A program made the position numbers and the translations under genes. DNA of 46,589 nt, taken from positions 1-46,589 of the forward strand of contig JAFYVH010000018.1 of assembly GCA_017549205.1 (NCBI GenBank), read 5' to 3'. The DNA comes from Clostridia bacterium (GTDB lineage: Bacteria; Bacillota; Clostridia; UBA1381; UBA9506). Under the pieces are notes generated by a model. That model did no database searches. It saw only the letters and a list, made by a program, of their open reading frames with translations, and was not told the origin of the DNA. Below are positions 8,934-19,775 of the stretch, piece by piece. Position 1 is the first letter of the stretch. Each line of letters starts with the position of its first letter.

Positions 8934-9638
8934 TTACCCAATAATATCCAAAACATCTCCCTCATATTCCTCTCCAAGCCGGTCGATGTTTACATAGTTA
9001 TCGGGAATTTTGCCCACAATAATGGTTTGCACAACGGGCAGTTCGGTTTTAATTTCACTGCTGACATCATAGCCCGGCATAACCAGATTAAAATAGCAGG
9101 TGGCAATGAGGCTCATTTCATAATGGGTCTGGTTAATGCCCGCCTCTGTCAGCTTGCTTGAAAATTCTACCTGTGTGTGTCCATAAGGCATCAGCTGCAC
9201 AGGTAAAAGAGGGCCTATGCCGGATAAAAAAGCACAGCCGCTAACACTTCCAAAGGGAATGTAAATTTCCGTTTCGCTAATTGCATCAATTTCTTTTTGA
9301 ATGGCCATTGCCGTTTCTGCGTTTAACCGGTTCATTTCTGCCATGTCAGAGTTCACGGCACTTATAGTTCCGTCTTCCAAGCGGGAAAGGTTGATAAAAT
9401 CACCATAATTTTTATCTTCAAAAATCTGGCCGACGGCACGGAACACCGCCTGCTCTGCCAAAACTTTTGTGCGGTTTTGTGCCTGCGCTACCATAAGGGG
9501 CTGCATAATTTTCAAAATGTATAAAGCACTTGCAAAAACAGCCATAGCACACAGACACACCAAAAGACCCACCGAGATTTTTCGCCTTTTTTCCCTGCTT
9601 CCACGAATGTAAATTCTTCGTTTTTCACCTAACCGCAT
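8934..9638 (-). CDS. yunB: Sporulation protein YunB
   Basis: The 234-residue protein starts at 9638 (MRLGEKRRIYIRG), preceded by GAGGTGG. A longer in-frame reading to 9701 has no better site. A basic N-terminus is followed by one membrane segment near residues 20-45. The extracytoplasmic part carries family features such as NYGDFINL, IYIPFG, SGIGPLLPVQLMPYG and a C-terminal TELPVVQTIIVGKIPDNY. YunB is a sigma-E-type protein needed for normal spore formation in Bacillus; its biochemical role is unknown. It follows the glycogen operon on the same strand, about 75 bases after the GH13 gene. Confidence 0.88.
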   Translation of the reverse strand: MRLGEKRRIYIRGSREKRRKISVGLLVCLCAMAVFASALYILKIMQPLMVAQAQNRTKVLAEQAVFRAVGQIFEDKNYGDFINLSRLEDGTISAVNSDMAEMNRLNAETAMAIQKEIDAISETEIYIPFGSVSGCAFLSGIGPLLPVQLMPYGHTQVEFSSKLTEAGINQTHYEMSLIATCYFNLVMPGYDVSSEIKTELPVVQTIIVGKIPDNYVNIDRLGEEYEGDVLDIIG

Positions 9639-9711
9639 GGCTCCCACCTCGCACCGGATAACTCCCCTATATTGTATGCCGCGTACCTTGTCCCTGTGCA
9701 AACAAACCTAA

Positions 9712-11547
9712 CTACATCAAAAAAATCAATGCGCCATAAGGTAACAGCACCTTGCGCTCCTCATCATACAAAACATTGTGCTCATATAAGACTTCTCCCT
9801 TAAAGAGCACTTCTTTTGGCGAGCCTGAAACATTCACAATGGCTAAGACCCGTTCTTTCTCACACAAGCGCCAAAACCCAAAAACGCCTTCTTCACATAA
9901 AGCCACTTCCGTTCTGCCTTTTTGTAAGGCGCTGCGCTTATTTTTGATAGCCGCCAGCCGCCTGTACCATTCTTTAATCTCCCTGTTCCCCACTTTTTCT
10001 CCCATATACTGTCTGTTAAAGGGGTCAAAAAATCCCTCCATGCCAATTTCATCTCCATAATAAATGGAGGGGCAACCGGGCAGGGTAAACTGTAAAAAAA
10101 CGGCAGCCTGCAGCTTTTCCATGGTTGCTTTAAGCTCTTTTTCATTCAGATAAAACTCTGCCTGCTCCTGTTTGCTTTGCGGCATTCTTCCCTGGTGCAG
10201 CGCCGTTAAAATTCGTGGGGTATCGTGGGTAGACAGGGCATTCATCATGTTATGCAGCGCAGACTCGGGATAATGCTCACAAAGACACATAACGATTTCA
10301 CAAAAATCCTTTTCCGTAATTTCACGCTTAACAAATCGGATAATGCCATCCCGCCACACATAATTCATCACGCTGTCTAAATAACCACCCTGCAGGTAGT
10401 GGCGCCGCTTTCCATAGCTGATTTTGTTTGAGGCATCCTCCCAAACCTCACCAATGACCAAAGCCTCCGGCTTTTCTGCCTTAACGGCAGCATATAACGC
10501 CTGCAAAAAACCATCAGGCAGCTCATCGGCCACATCCAGTCGCCAGCCGTCAGCTCCTTGACGCAGCCAATATCTTGCCACCCCTTCCTCCCCTGTAATA
10601 AATTGCAGGTAGTCAGGATTTTCCTCTATGATACAAGGCAAGGTATCAATCCCCCACCAGCTTGTGTATACATGGGGATATTCCCGAAACTGATACCAGG
10701 CCCGATAGGGTGAATTTGCATTGTGATAAGCACCATTTCCAAATCGGTTTTTCTTATCAAAATAAAGACTGTCGCTTCCTGTGTGAGAAAAAACGCCATC
10801 AAGAACAACCCGCATACCCAAGTTGTGTGCTTCCTCGCACAGCCGATTGAAATCCTCACATGTGCCAAGCATGGGGTCAATGCGCATATAATCCGCCGTG
10901 TCATATCGATGATTTGAAAAAGCCATAAAAATGGGGTTTAAATAAAGCACTCGTACGCCCAATTCATAAAGATAATCAAGCCGCGCCCGAATCCCCGAAA
11001 GATTGCCCCCAAAAAAATCATTATTTAAAATTTGTCCCTCATGATTTGGCTCATAAAAGGGCAGCTCTTCTACATTTTCATGAAAAATGAAAGGGGTTAG
11101 TTTTTCCTGCAAATCACACTGCCCCACCCTATAGAATCTGTCAGGAAAAATTTGATACATCACCCGCCCATACAGTTCCTTAGAAACAGGCTCACACTCT
11201 CTGTAGCAGGTCAACTGCCACTTCCCGCCGCCCTCAAAACAAGCGCTGTTATATCCATCACGAAAAACCGAAACCCTTTCGCCACATGCCGTAAGAGCAA
11301 AGTGATAAAAATAAAGCCCCGTCTCTGTCATCCGATGCTGCAAAGAATATACACGATATCCCTCTTGCTCTTTTAAAAAGTACATAGGAATGTCCGCTAT
11401 ATTGCCGCCGTCTTTTTCAATCAGAAAGAAAGCGCCGTCTTCCTCTGCATCTTTTACATAAATGTTGAGCGTAAGTGTTTCTCCTTCTTTTGCGCAACCA
11501 AAGGGCCGCTTAAACAAAAGACTTCGGCTATCAAATAAAACCATCAT
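9712..11547 (-). CDS. GH13 alpha-amylase family hydrolase (neopullulanase/maltogenic amylase-like)
   Basis: Cytosolic GH13 enzyme of 611 residues. It has an N-terminal beta-sandwich of about 125 residues, then the (beta/alpha)8 barrel starting at YGRVMYQIFPDRF. The conserved regions appear in order: VVLDGVFSHTG (region I), DGWRLDVADELP with the nucleophile Asp (II), VIGEVWEDA with the acid/base Glu (III) and ALSTHDTPR with the transition-state Asp (IV). No signal peptide is seen. It overlaps glgP by 4 bases (ATGA), so it is the last gene of the glycogen operon. It probably trims or debranches phosphorylase limit dextrin or maltodextrins. Exact specificity (alpha-1,4 versus alpha-1,6) cannot be read from sequence alone. 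Confidence 0.88.
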   Translation of the reverse strand: MMVLFDSRSLLFKRPFGCAKEGETLTLNIYVKDAEEDGAFFLIEKDGGNIADIPMYFLKEQEGYRVYSLQHRMTETGLYFYHFALTACGERVSVFRDGYNSACFEGGGKWQLTCYRECEPVSKELYGRVMYQIFPDRFYRVGQCDLQEKLTPFIFHENVEELPFYEPNHEGQILNNDFFGGNLSGIRARLDYLYELGVRVLYLNPIFMAFSNHRYDTADYMRIDPMLGTCEDFNRLCEEAHNLGMRVVLDGVFSHTGSDSLYFDKKNRFGNGAYHNANSPYRAWYQFREYPHVYTSWWGIDTLPCIIEENPDYLQFITGEEGVARYWLRQGADGWRLDVADELPDGFLQALYAAVKAEKPEALVIGEVWEDASNKISYGKRRHYLQGGYLDSVMNYVWRDGIIRFVKREITEKDFCEIVMCLCEHYPESALHNMMNALSTHDTPRILTALHQGRMPQSKQEQAEFYLNEKELKATMEKLQAAVFLQFTLPGCPSIYYGDEIGMEGFFDPFNRQYMGEKVGNREIKEWYRRLAAIKNKRSALQKGRTEVALCEEGVFGFWRLCEKERVLAIVNVSGSPKEVLFKGEVLYEHNVLYDEERKVLLPYGALIFLM

Positions 11548-13970
11548 GATTTATTGTTGCCTCCTGTAATCACAGGCAGATGCCAGATGCCCTCGCAATA
11601 TTCCGACACGCTGCGGTCAGCCGAAAAAATACCTGCCTTGGCAATGTTATTCAGCGACATGCGGTTAAACCGCTGACGGTCGCTGTATGCCGCCTGCACA
11701 AGACTCTGGGCACGGCAATAATCTGAATAATCCGCCAGGGTCATAAAGGCATCCTGCCCCGAGCCCGTCAACGCATAGAGTAAATCGTGGAACTGCACAC
11801 CTCCAACACCCTGCTCTAAATAGCGGATAGCCTGACGCACCAGGGGGTCCTGCTCCATAACCGAAGCGGGTTGATAGCCCGCCCGCTTTCTTTTTATCAC
11901 CTCTTCTTTATTCATACCAAATAAAAACATGTTTTCTCTGCCCACTGCCTCAAAAATTTCCACATTGGCGCCGTCTAATGTGCCCAGGGTCACCGCGCCG
12001 TTAATCATCAGCTTCATGTTGCCGGTGCCCGAGGCTTCTTTGCCCGCCACCGAAATCTGCTCCGAAATTTCTGCCGCAGGAATAATCAGTTCAGCCAGAG
12101 AAACTCTGTAATCCTCTAAGAAAATCACTTTCAGTCTGTCACGGGTGAGAGGATTGGTGTTCACCTCTTTTGCAAGACAATTTAAAAACTGAATAATCTG
12201 CTTCGCCATTTTATATCCCGGCGATGCCTTTGCACCAAAAATAAAGGTGCGGGGTTGAAAATTCTGTTCAGGATGCTCAAGCAGGCTGTGATATAAAGAC
12301 AAAACATGCAAGCCGTTTAAAAGCTGCCGTTTATATTCGTGCAGGCGCTTAATCTGTACATCAAACAACGAGGCAGGGTCCACATGCACGCCGTTATGCT
12401 CTTCGATATAAGACACAAGTCGCAACTTGTTTTTCAGCTTGATTTTTTGCAGAGCGTCTAAAACCCCTGCATCCTGCTCAAAAGCTTTCAGCTTTTCAAG
12501 CTCCCGTGCGTCTTTTAAAAAACCGTCGCCGATTAATTCCCGCAAAAATGCCGTCAGTTCAGGATTTGCTTGACACAGCCATCGCCGATAGGCAATTCCG
12601 TTTGTCACATTGGTGAACTTGCCGGGCATAATCTGGTGGAAATCACGAAAAACATCTTCTTTCAAAATACCGCTGTGAAGCGCCGAAACGCCGTTAACCT
12701 TGTGGCAACAAGCAAGGCATAAATTCGCCATTTTAACCAGATTGTTTTCAATAATTTTCATATAGTTCAGTTTGCCTGTGTCATTACCATATTGCGACTG
12801 GATAAAAACAAAAAAACGCCTGTCAATCTCACAAACAATCTGATAAATTCTGGGGAGCAGCCGCGAAAACAAATGCACCGGCCAAACCTCTAAAGCTTCA
12901 CTCATAATGGTGTGATTGGTATAGCTTAAGGTCTCTGTCACAAGTTCCCAGGCATCTTCCCAGGCAAGATTGTGTTCATCCAGCAAAATCCGCATCAGCT
13001 CCGGCACACAAAGAGCCGGATGTGTATCATTGATGTGAATGGCCACTTTCTTGGGCAAAAGCTTGATGTCGTCATGCTCCTTTAAAAAATCGTGGACAAT
13101 GCTTTGCACTGACGCACTCACCAAAAGATATTGCTGCTTTAGGCGAAGCTCTTTGCCTCTTTCGTGGTCATCAGCAGGATAAAGCACCTTTGAAATAGCC
13201 TCTGCCATCGAGTTTTCCTCCATAGCCTTTGCATATTCCCCTCGGGAAAAAAGGTCCATGTCAAGGCTCTCTTCCGAGGTGGCCCGCCACAGCACCAATC
13301 GATTCACCGCCTCGGTTTCATAACCCGAAATCAGCATGTCATAAGGCACAGCAACTACCGTATTTGCACCATGATAAGAAACAAAGTGCCCGCCATCCTG
13401 CCAACCTTCCTCCACCGTGCCCCCAAAGGACACATGCACCTTGTCCTCCTGTCTGGGAATCAGCCAAACATCGCCCCGCTCCAGCCAGTTATCCGGAAAT
13501 TCCATTTGCCATCCGTCCACAATTTTTTGTCTGAAAATGCCAAACTCATAGCGAATGGAAAAGCCCGTCGCCCCATAACCTCCGGTTGTCAGGGCATCTA
13601 AATAGCAAGAGGCAAGTCGTCCCAGACCACCATTTCCCAATCCCGCATCAGGCTCCATTTTGCAAAGACTTTCAAAGTCCACGCCGTAGGGACTTAAAAT
13701 CTCATCCAGCACATCTGTCAGCCCTAAATGAAACGCGTGGTTTTTCAGTGATGGACCCGTTAAAAACTCCATGGACATATAGTATACCTGCTTTGCGTCC
13801 TGCTTTTTTCGTAGGGCACAAAACTCACTTCGCTTTGCTGCCAGTCTGTTTCTGATTACCTCACAAACCGCTCTGTAAAATTGCAAGCCGGTGGCTTCTT
13901 CCGGTCCACAGCCAAACCGGTGCAAAATACAATCTATTATCTGTTTTTTCAAAAGCTCTTTTTCTGTCAT
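11544..13970 (-). CDS. glgP: Glycogen/maltodextrin phosphorylase GlgP
   Basis: GT35 enzyme releasing glucose-1-phosphate from alpha-1,4-glucan, 808 residues from ATG 13970. AAAGGTG precedes that ATG; a GTG at 14000 lies inside a palindrome and is less likely. Family landmarks include YMSMEFLTG near residue 58, EPDAGLGNGGLGRLASCYLD, DTHPALCVPELMR, VQIKRLHEYKRQLLN, and the PLP-binding lysine in SGTGNMKLMINGAVTLGTLD. Length is normal. It follows glgA, separated by about 70 bases holding two copies of a palindrome. Confidence 0.96.
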   Translation of the reverse strand: MTEKELLKKQIIDCILHRFGCGPEEATGLQFYRAVCEVIRNRLAAKRSEFCALRKKQDAKQVYYMSMEFLTGPSLKNHAFHLGLTDVLDEILSPYGVDFESLCKMEPDAGLGNGGLGRLASCYLDALTTGGYGATGFSIRYEFGIFRQKIVDGWQMEFPDNWLERGDVWLIPRQEDKVHVSFGGTVEEGWQDGGHFVSYHGANTVVAVPYDMLISGYETEAVNRLVLWRATSEESLDMDLFSRGEYAKAMEENSMAEAISKVLYPADDHERGKELRLKQQYLLVSASVQSIVHDFLKEHDDIKLLPKKVAIHINDTHPALCVPELMRILLDEHNLAWEDAWELVTETLSYTNHTIMSEALEVWPVHLFSRLLPRIYQIVCEIDRRFFVFIQSQYGNDTGKLNYMKIIENNLVKMANLCLACCHKVNGVSALHSGILKEDVFRDFHQIMPGKFTNVTNGIAYRRWLCQANPELTAFLRELIGDGFLKDARELEKLKAFEQDAGVLDALQKIKLKNKLRLVSYIEEHNGVHVDPASLFDVQIKRLHEYKRQLLNGLHVLSLYHSLLEHPEQNFQPRTFIFGAKASPGYKMAKQIIQFLNCLAKEVNTNPLTRDRLKVIFLEDYRVSLAELIIPAAEISEQISVAGKEASGTGNMKLMINGAVTLGTLDGANVEIFEAVGRENMFLFGMNKEEVIKRKRAGYQPASVMEQDPLVRQAIRYLEQGVGGVQFHDLLYALTGSGQDAFMTLADYSDYCRAQSLVQAAYSDRQRFNRMSLNNIAKAGIFSADRSVSEYCEGIWHLPVITGGNNKS

Positions 13971-13984
13971 CGCTTTTTTCACCT

Positions 13985-14029
13985 TTCTGCCTGCAGGCAC
14001 TTTTTAAAATTCCCTTCTGCCTGCAGGCA
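13985..14029. repeat. Tandem palindromes in the glgA-glgP gap
   Basis: The 15-base word TTCTGCCTGCAGGCA occurs twice, at 13985-13999 and 14015-14029, exactly 30 bases apart. Each copy contains the palindrome TGCCTGCAGGCA, extended to CTGCCTGCAGGCAG in the second. CTTCTG/CAGAAG adds an outer stem around the second. As RNA on the minus strand each copy could fold into a short hairpin ahead of the glgP ribosome binding site. No T run follows, so these are not classic terminators. Confidence 0.75.
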
Positions 14030-14040
14030 GACAGAAGCTT

Positions 14041-15465
14041 TTAATGCATCGAATGGTAAATGGCTCTATATCGTTCTGCTGATTTTCCCCAGCCAAAATC
14101 CCTTTCCATGTTGCTATAAACCACTTTTTTCCATTCAGGCTTTTTTTCATAATAAAACCAAAGGGCACGGTCAACTGCATCCAGCATATCATGGGCATTA
14201 TAACTTTTAAAGGTAAAACCCTGCCCCTCACCCGTTTCGGGATCAACCGGAGCCACCGTGTCATAAAGCCCACCCGTTTCGCGAACAATGGGAATGGCTC
14301 CATAGCGCATGGCAATCATCTGCGCCAGCCCGCATGGCTCACTTTTAGAGGGCATTAAAAACAAATCAGCCGCGGCATAAATCTTGCTGGCAAGGTCAGC
14401 ATCATACCGCAAATTAACGCTGACCCGCCCGGGATACGTCCCGGCAAGTTCCTGCAGCATGTTTTCAAATTCTGCATCACCCGTGCCTAGCACAACCAGC
14501 TGCAATCGTCGTTGCATCAATTCGTGACGAACATAGGCCAAAAGCTCTAATCCCTTGTGCCCCGCCAAGCGACTGACCATGGCCACAATGGGTACATCCT
14601 CCTCCGGCAAAAGTCCCAAATGCTCTCTCAACTTTCGCTTTCCAATCTTTTTACCCGCCATAGTTTTCACATCATACCTATGAAAAAGATGCGGGTCTTG
14701 TTTAGGGTTAAAAAGCTCCGTGTCAATGCCGTTGGTGATACCGCAGAACTTATACGATACACCCTGCAGCACTGAACTTAGGGCGCCACCATAATAGTCC
14801 GTTTGCAACTCCCCGGCATAGTTTTCCGAAACTGTTGTCACTTTATCCGCAAGACAGATGGCTGAAAACATAAAATTCAGGCAGCCGTTAAAAGCAAGCT
14901 CCTGTATGGCTGCTTCCGACAGACCCAAAACCTCTGTAGCAAAAGTAAGAGGTGCCTTTCCCTGATATTCTATGTTATGTATGGTAAACATAGTTTTCAC
15001 AGGGCGATATGCTTCTATTTGCTGATAAAAGTGTTTCAAAAACAGGGGCACCAGGGCGCACGGCCAGTCATTTGCATGAATCACATCGGGAAAAAAATCA
15101 ATATGAGGGAGCATTTCAAGCAGCGCTTTGCAAAAATAGGCGAACCGTTCTCCATCATCGTGATATCCATAAACATCGTCTCGCCAAAAATAATATTCAT
15201 TGTCAATAAAATAATAGGTCACATCGCCACACATCTGACGAAAAACCCCGCCATATTGCTGTCGCCAGCCAAGAGGCACACCGAAATCGCAAACAAACTC
15301 CAGTTCGCCCACAAACTGTTCTTTAATGCCTTTATAAAGGGGCATCACCACCGCCACTTCTTCTCCCTGTCCTGCCAAAGCTTTCGGCAGGGCATATGCC
15401 ACATCTCCCAGTCCACCCACCTTCATATAGGGGGCAGCCTCTGCTGATGCAAATAAAATTTTCAC
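14041..15465 (-). CDS. glgA: Glycogen synthase GlgA (ADP-glucose, GT5)
   Basis: Extends alpha-1,4-glucan from ADP-glucose. The 474-residue product begins MKILFASAEAAPYMKVGGLGDVA, with the KxGGLGDV substrate-binding loop at residues 16-23. The C-terminal GT-B half shows SRLAGHKGLELL, LMPSKSEPCGLAQMIAMRYG and ETGGLYDTV, as in bacterial GlgA. AAGGTG precedes the ATG. It is the fourth gene of the glycogen operon, 15 bases after glgD. Confidence 0.97.
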   Translation of the reverse strand: MKILFASAEAAPYMKVGGLGDVAYALPKALAGQGEEVAVVMPLYKGIKEQFVGELEFVCDFGVPLGWRQQYGGVFRQMCGDVTYYFIDNEYYFWRDDVYGYHDDGERFAYFCKALLEMLPHIDFFPDVIHANDWPCALVPLFLKHFYQQIEAYRPVKTMFTIHNIEYQGKAPLTFATEVLGLSEAAIQELAFNGCLNFMFSAICLADKVTTVSENYAGELQTDYYGGALSSVLQGVSYKFCGITNGIDTELFNPKQDPHLFHRYDVKTMAGKKIGKRKLREHLGLLPEEDVPIVAMVSRLAGHKGLELLAYVRHELMQRRLQLVVLGTGDAEFENMLQELAGTYPGRVSVNLRYDADLASKIYAAADLFLMPSKSEPCGLAQMIAMRYGAIPIVRETGGLYDTVAPVDPETGEGQGFTFKSYNAHDMLDAVDRALWFYYEKKPEWKKVVYSNMERDFGWGKSAERYRAIYHSMH

Positions 15466-15480
15466 CTTTTTTCCTCCCCG

Positions 15481-16593
15481 TTAAATTGTTTTGCCTTTAT
15501 TAATGATAATCGGATGACCGGCAGCACCGGCCAAAAGCCGACCTTTTGTCACGCACACATCTTTATCGCAAATGGTATATTCTAAAGAAACATCGTCTTC
15601 AATTTTTGTATCCTGCATAATAATGCAGTTTTTCACCTTGGCACCGGTTCCCACATAAACGCCACGAAACAGCACCGAATTTTCCACCTCGCCCATAATG
15701 GTGCAGCCATCAGCAACCAAGCTGTTTTTCAGGCTGCAACCCTTTAAATACCGGGTGGGCACCTCATCTAAAATTTTGGTATACACTGCCCCATGACGAA
15801 AGAAAATTTCTTTTCGCACCTCCGGCTCAAGCAGGGCGAGATTGGCACAAAAATATTCCTCCACACAACCAATCCGCAAAATGCGTCCGTCAAATTCTAT
15901 GCTATGAATGTCTAATTCTCCACATTTTGCCTGCAAAATTTCCCGCTCAAAATCCACCAGATTATAAGAATTTGCCTCATAAAGCAATTTGAGCAAAAAC
16001 TCACGCTTTGTGATATACATGCCAATGCCGCAGCTTGCCACCCCAGGAATGCCATAATGCATCAGCACCTCTTTAACCTTTCCCGAAAGGTCACTGCGAA
16101 CGATTACATCCCGCGCGTCTTTTTGTCCCATAATACTCTCACGCTTTGTAATTATGCTGATTTGTGCACCGGACTCCACATGCTCAGAGAGCATTTTCTG
16201 ATAGTCTATGTTGCAAATAATGTTGGCGTCGGCCAGCAAAACATATTCTTCGTTTGAACGCTCCAAAAACCGCCTTGTTCCCCACAGGGCTTCCACCTTA
16301 CCCCGATAGACGCTCTTTTGCCCGTCACCAAAAGGCGGCAGAATAAAAAGACCATCAACCTTTCTGTCCAAATCCCATTCTTTTCCGCTGCCCAAATGGT
16401 CCATTAAAGATTGATAGTTCTGCTTGGTAATCACGCCCACATTGGTGATGCCTGCATTCACCATGTTCGACAGCACAAAATCAATCAGGCGATAGCGTCC
16501 ACCAAAGGGCAACGATGCCATTGTTCTCCGCCTTGTAATGTCCCCCAGCCGTTCATCATAAATGTTAGAAAAAATAATACCCATCATGTTCAT
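15481..16593 (-). CDS. glgD: GlgD, glucose-1-phosphate adenylyltransferase regulatory-type subunit
   Basis: Paralogue of GlgC found in Firmicutes, 370 residues. It keeps the nucleotidyltransferase fold (SLPFGGRYRLIDFVLSNMVNAGI) and the C-terminal left-handed beta-helix. The N-terminal nucleotide loop is MGIIFSNIYDERLGDITRRR in place of the GGxGxRL loop of GlgC, so it is unlikely to be fully catalytic alone. GlgD is known to partner GlgC and raise its activity. AAAGGAGGTGG precedes the ATG. The gene sits 15 bases after glgC. Confidence 0.94.
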   Translation of the reverse strand: MNMMGIIFSNIYDERLGDITRRRTMASLPFGGRYRLIDFVLSNMVNAGITNVGVITKQNYQSLMDHLGSGKEWDLDRKVDGLFILPPFGDGQKSVYRGKVEALWGTRRFLERSNEEYVLLADANIICNIDYQKMLSEHVESGAQISIITKRESIMGQKDARDVIVRSDLSGKVKEVLMHYGIPGVASCGIGMYITKREFLLKLLYEANSYNLVDFEREILQAKCGELDIHSIEFDGRILRIGCVEEYFCANLALLEPEVRKEIFFRHGAVYTKILDEVPTRYLKGCSLKNSLVADGCTIMGEVENSVLFRGVYVGTGAKVKNCIIMQDTKIEDDVSLEYTICDKDVCVTKGRLLAGAAGHPIIINKGKTI

Positions 16594-16608
16594 GGCGCCA
16601 CCTCCTTT

Positions 16609-17769
16609 TTACACAGTTTTACTTACCTTTTTTCTCTTTTCCGCAACCACAGTGATGGGTGTTTTTTTGCCATCGTCATTGTCCTCTCCCACCAGGCTGC
16701 CGGATTCGATTTTTGCATTTTTGCCCACAATGGCATTTTGCACTTTGGCATTTTCTTCAACATAAACGCCGGGCAAAAGCACCGAATGGAGCACCGCCGC
16801 TCCCGGCTCAATCACGCAGCCGCCCGAAATCACCGAATCGGTAACCTGCCCATAAATCTCGCAGCCCTTTGTGACGATGGCATTTTCCAAAATCGCCCCT
16901 TCGGCAACAAAAGTGGGGGGTCTTTCTTCATTTCGTGCATAAATACGCAAGTTCTCATCTGCCTGATAAAGCTCGCATGTGGGATTTAGCAAATCCATGT
17001 TGGCTTCCCACAGGCTTTCTGTTGTACCCACATCTTTCCAATATCCCAAAAATTCTTTTGCCACGAGCCTGCAGCCCCCGGCCAGCATGGCGGGGATGAT
17101 GTTTTTGCCAAAATCGTGGCTTGAGGCGTCCTGCTTGTCATCTTCTGTTAAATAGCGCTTCAGCGCCTCGCAGTTAAAAACATAAACACCCATCGATGCC
17201 TTTGTGCTTTTAGGGTGCTTCGGCTTTTCTTCAAAGCCGACAATCCGCCCTGCATCATCTGCCTCCACAATGCCAAACCGACTTGCCTCTTCTTTAGAAA
17301 CATCAATCACCGCAATGGTGCAGTCCGCCTCCTTTTCCTCGTGAAAAGCCACCAGCTTGCCATAATCCATCCGATAAATGTGGTCGCCGGATAAAACCAA
17401 AACATAGCGGGGGTCATAGCGCTCTATAAAGGTAAGATTTTGAAAAACAGCATTTGCCGTACCTTCATACCACGATTTTGAACTTGTTCTGGCATATGGC
17501 TGCAAAATGTGTACACCGCCACGGTTGCGGTCAAGACCCCAGGGCTGACCGTTTCCAATATAATCATTCAGCTCTAGCGGTTTATACTGTGTCAAAACCC
17601 CCACCGTATCAATGCCTGAGTTAACACAGTTTGACAAGGTAAAATCAATAATTCTGTATTTGCCGCCAAAAGGAACGGCGGGCTTTGCAATGTGCCTCGT
17701 TAAAGTACCCAGTCGACTGCCCTGACCGCCGGCCAAAAGCATGGCAATACATTTTTTCTTTTTCATCAT
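16609..17769 (-). CDS. glgC: Glucose-1-phosphate adenylyltransferase GlgC
   Basis: Makes ADP-glucose from glucose-1-phosphate and ATP, the committed step to glycogen. The 386-residue product has the loop [20 protein letters not shown] near residues 10-29, [13 protein letters not shown], the DHIYRMDY motif holding the metal-binding Asp, and [16 protein letters not shown] for the sugar-phosphate site. A C-terminal beta-helix follows. Its start overlaps the glgB stop (ATGA), so the two are translationally coupled. Confidence 0.97.
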   Translation of the reverse strand: MMKKKKCIAMLLAGGQGSRLGTLTRHIAKPAVPFGGKYRIIDFTLSNCVNSGIDTVGVLTQYKPLELNDYIGNGQPWGLDRNRGGVHILQPYARTSSKSWYEGTANAVFQNLTFIERYDPRYVLVLSGDHIYRMDYGKLVAFHEEKEADCTIAVIDVSKEEASRFGIVEADDAGRIVGFEEKPKHPKSTKASMGVYVFNCEALKRYLTEDDKQDASSHDFGKNIIPAMLAGGCRLVAKEFLGYWKDVGTTESLWEANMDLLNPTCELYQADENLRIYARNEERPPTFVAEGAILENAIVTKGCEIYGQVTDSVISGGCVIEPGAAVLHSVLLPGVYVEENAKVQNAIVGKNAKIESGSLVGEDNDDGKKTPITVVAEKRKKVSKTV

Positions 17770-19682
17770 GTTCCCTCCAATTCTCCAACTTGTTTTACAG
17801 AATAAAAAGTCGCCGACATAGGCGCAATTTTCATGACAATGCTTTGCTCAAACCCATGTGATGCCTTCGGTTCTGTGGTCACTTGCTTTTGCTTATGACC
17901 CTCTCCGCCATATTTCACCTCATCAGACGAAAACAACCTGCGCACCTTGGCCTTGTGGGGCATCCCCATTCGATAGTTTTCCCTTTTTACCGGCGAAAAA
18001 TTAAACACACACAAAATTTCTTTTCCTTTTTTGTCCCGCCGAATAAAAGAAATAATGTTCTGCTTGTCATCATCCGCCACCAGCCACAAAAACCCCTGCC
18101 AACTGTCCTCGATCTCCCAAAGGGGCGAGTGTCTTAAATAAAAATGGTTTAAATCCTGCACAAAGGCCTTGCATTTATCGTGATATTCATAGTCAAGCAA
18201 AAGCCAGTCAAGCTCTTTGTGATAGTCCCATTCAATAAATTGCCCAAGCTCTCCGCCCATAAATAAAAGCTTTTTACCGGGATGTGCCATTTGGTATCCT
18301 AAAAAGGCTCGCAAATTTGCAAATTTCTGTTCATAAGCCCCCGGCATTTTAGAAATGAGTGAGCACTTGCCATGCACCACTTCATCGTGAGAAAGGGGCA
18401 AAATATAGTTTTCAGAAAAAGCATAGGTCATGGAAAAGGTCAGCTTGTTATGCACCCCGCTTCTGAAAAACGGGTCACGGGACATGTAGGAAAGAGCATC
18501 ATTCATCCAGCCCATGTTCCATTTAAATAAAAAGCCCAGTCCCCCTGCCTCTATGGGTTTTGTCACCATAGGCCAGGCGGTTGATTCTTCTGCAATCATC
18601 AAAACCTTTGGGTCAAAAGCAAATGCCGCTTTATTGAGCTTTTGCAAAAAACTGACTGCCTCTAAATTTTCCCGTCCGCCAAAGGCATTGGGTCGCCACT
18701 CTCCGCCCCCTCGACCATAATCTCTGTAAAGCATGGACGCCACCGCATCCACCCGAATGCCGTCAATGTGATATTCTTTCAAAAAGAAGAGGGCATTGGA
18801 AATCAAAAAAGATTGCACCTCGTTTTTTCCATAGTCAAAAACCCGTGTGCCCCATTCTTTATGCTCATTTAAAAGGGTGTCCTCATATTCATAACAGCAT
18901 GTGCCGTCAAATTCATAAAGCCCTATGGCATCCTTGGGAAAATGCGCTGCCACCCAATCCACAATAACGCCAATGCCTGCGTCATGACAAATATCCACAA
19001 ACTTCATAAAATCATGGGGCGTTCCATAGCGGGCTGTGGGTGCAAAATAGCCCGTCACCTGATATCCCCACGAGCCGTCATAGGGGTGCTCACTCACCGG
19101 CAAAATCTCAATATGGGTATAACCCATCTGCTTTGCATACATAACCAATTCACAAGCCAGCTTTTCGTAGTTAAAAGCAGTTCCGTCGGCATATTGCTTC
19201 CACGACCCCAAATGCACTTCATAAATATTCATAGGGCGCGATAGCGGGTCTTTTTTCCTTTTTGCCCGCATGTACGCAGCATCTGTCCACGAAAAATGCG
19301 AAAGGTCATAAATTTTAGTGGCTGTGCCCGGTCGGGTCTCAAAGTGAAAACCATAGGGGTCCGCTTTTAAAATCCGCTTTCCCGTCCGGGTTTTAATGGA
19401 ATATTTATATAAATCAAAAACAGAAAGTCCCTCAATTTTTGCTTCCCAAACACCCTCTTGTGTAACGCGCGTCATGGGATGAGCCTCTGCGTCCCAATCA
19501 TTAAAACCACCCACAACCGAAACCCCTTTGGCATGAGGTGCCCAAACCCTGAAAACATAACCGCCTTCTTCTAAAGGGTGCGCCCCTAACACCTCGTAGG
19601 CATTAAAGTTTTCACCTCGGTGAAAGGCGCGTAACGCTTCTGTTACTGTCCCGCCCTTTGTGCAGCTCTTTTTCTTGGTCAC
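17766..19682 (-). CDS. glgB: 1,4-alpha-glucan branching enzyme GlgB
   Basis: GH13 enzyme adding alpha-1,6 branches to glycogen. The 638-residue product has a CBM48-type N-terminal domain ([29 protein letters not shown]), the central barrel and a C-terminal beta domain. Catalytic residues are the Asp in [11 protein letters not shown], the Glu in [10 protein letters not shown] and the Asp in [12 protein letters not shown]. The start is GTG 19682, with AAAGGATG upstream. It is the first gene of glgB-C-D-A-P-GH13. I could not pick a confident promoter in the 90-base gap to ylbJ. Confidence 0.96.
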   Translation of the reverse strand: MTKKKSCTKGGTVTEALRAFHRGENFNAYEVLGAHPLEEGGYVFRVWAPHAKGVSVVGGFNDWDAEAHPMTRVTQEGVWEAKIEGLSVFDLYKYSIKTRTGKRILKADPYGFHFETRPGTATKIYDLSHFSWTDAAYMRAKRKKDPLSRPMNIYEVHLGSWKQYADGTAFNYEKLACELVMYAKQMGYTHIEILPVSEHPYDGSWGYQVTGYFAPTARYGTPHDFMKFVDICHDAGIGVIVDWVAAHFPKDAIGLYEFDGTCCYEYEDTLLNEHKEWGTRVFDYGKNEVQSFLISNALFFLKEYHIDGIRVDAVASMLYRDYGRGGGEWRPNAFGGRENLEAVSFLQKLNKAAFAFDPKVLMIAEESTAWPMVTKPIEAGGLGFLFKWNMGWMNDALSYMSRDPFFRSGVHNKLTFSMTYAFSENYILPLSHDEVVHGKCSLISKMPGAYEQKFANLRAFLGYQMAHPGKKLLFMGGELGQFIEWDYHKELDWLLLDYEYHDKCKAFVQDLNHFYLRHSPLWEIEDSWQGFLWLVADDDKQNIISFIRRDKKGKEILCVFNFSPVKRENYRMGMPHKAKVRRLFSSDEVKYGGEGHKQKQVTTEPKASHGFEQSIVMKIAPMSATFYSVKQVGELEGT

Positions 19683-19775
19683 GGTCGCATCATCCTTTTT
19701 CTGTCATAGTTTTTGCCCACGGTCATAGCACATAGTATAACTATATATGTATGCATAATTCTTCAAAAATATTCC

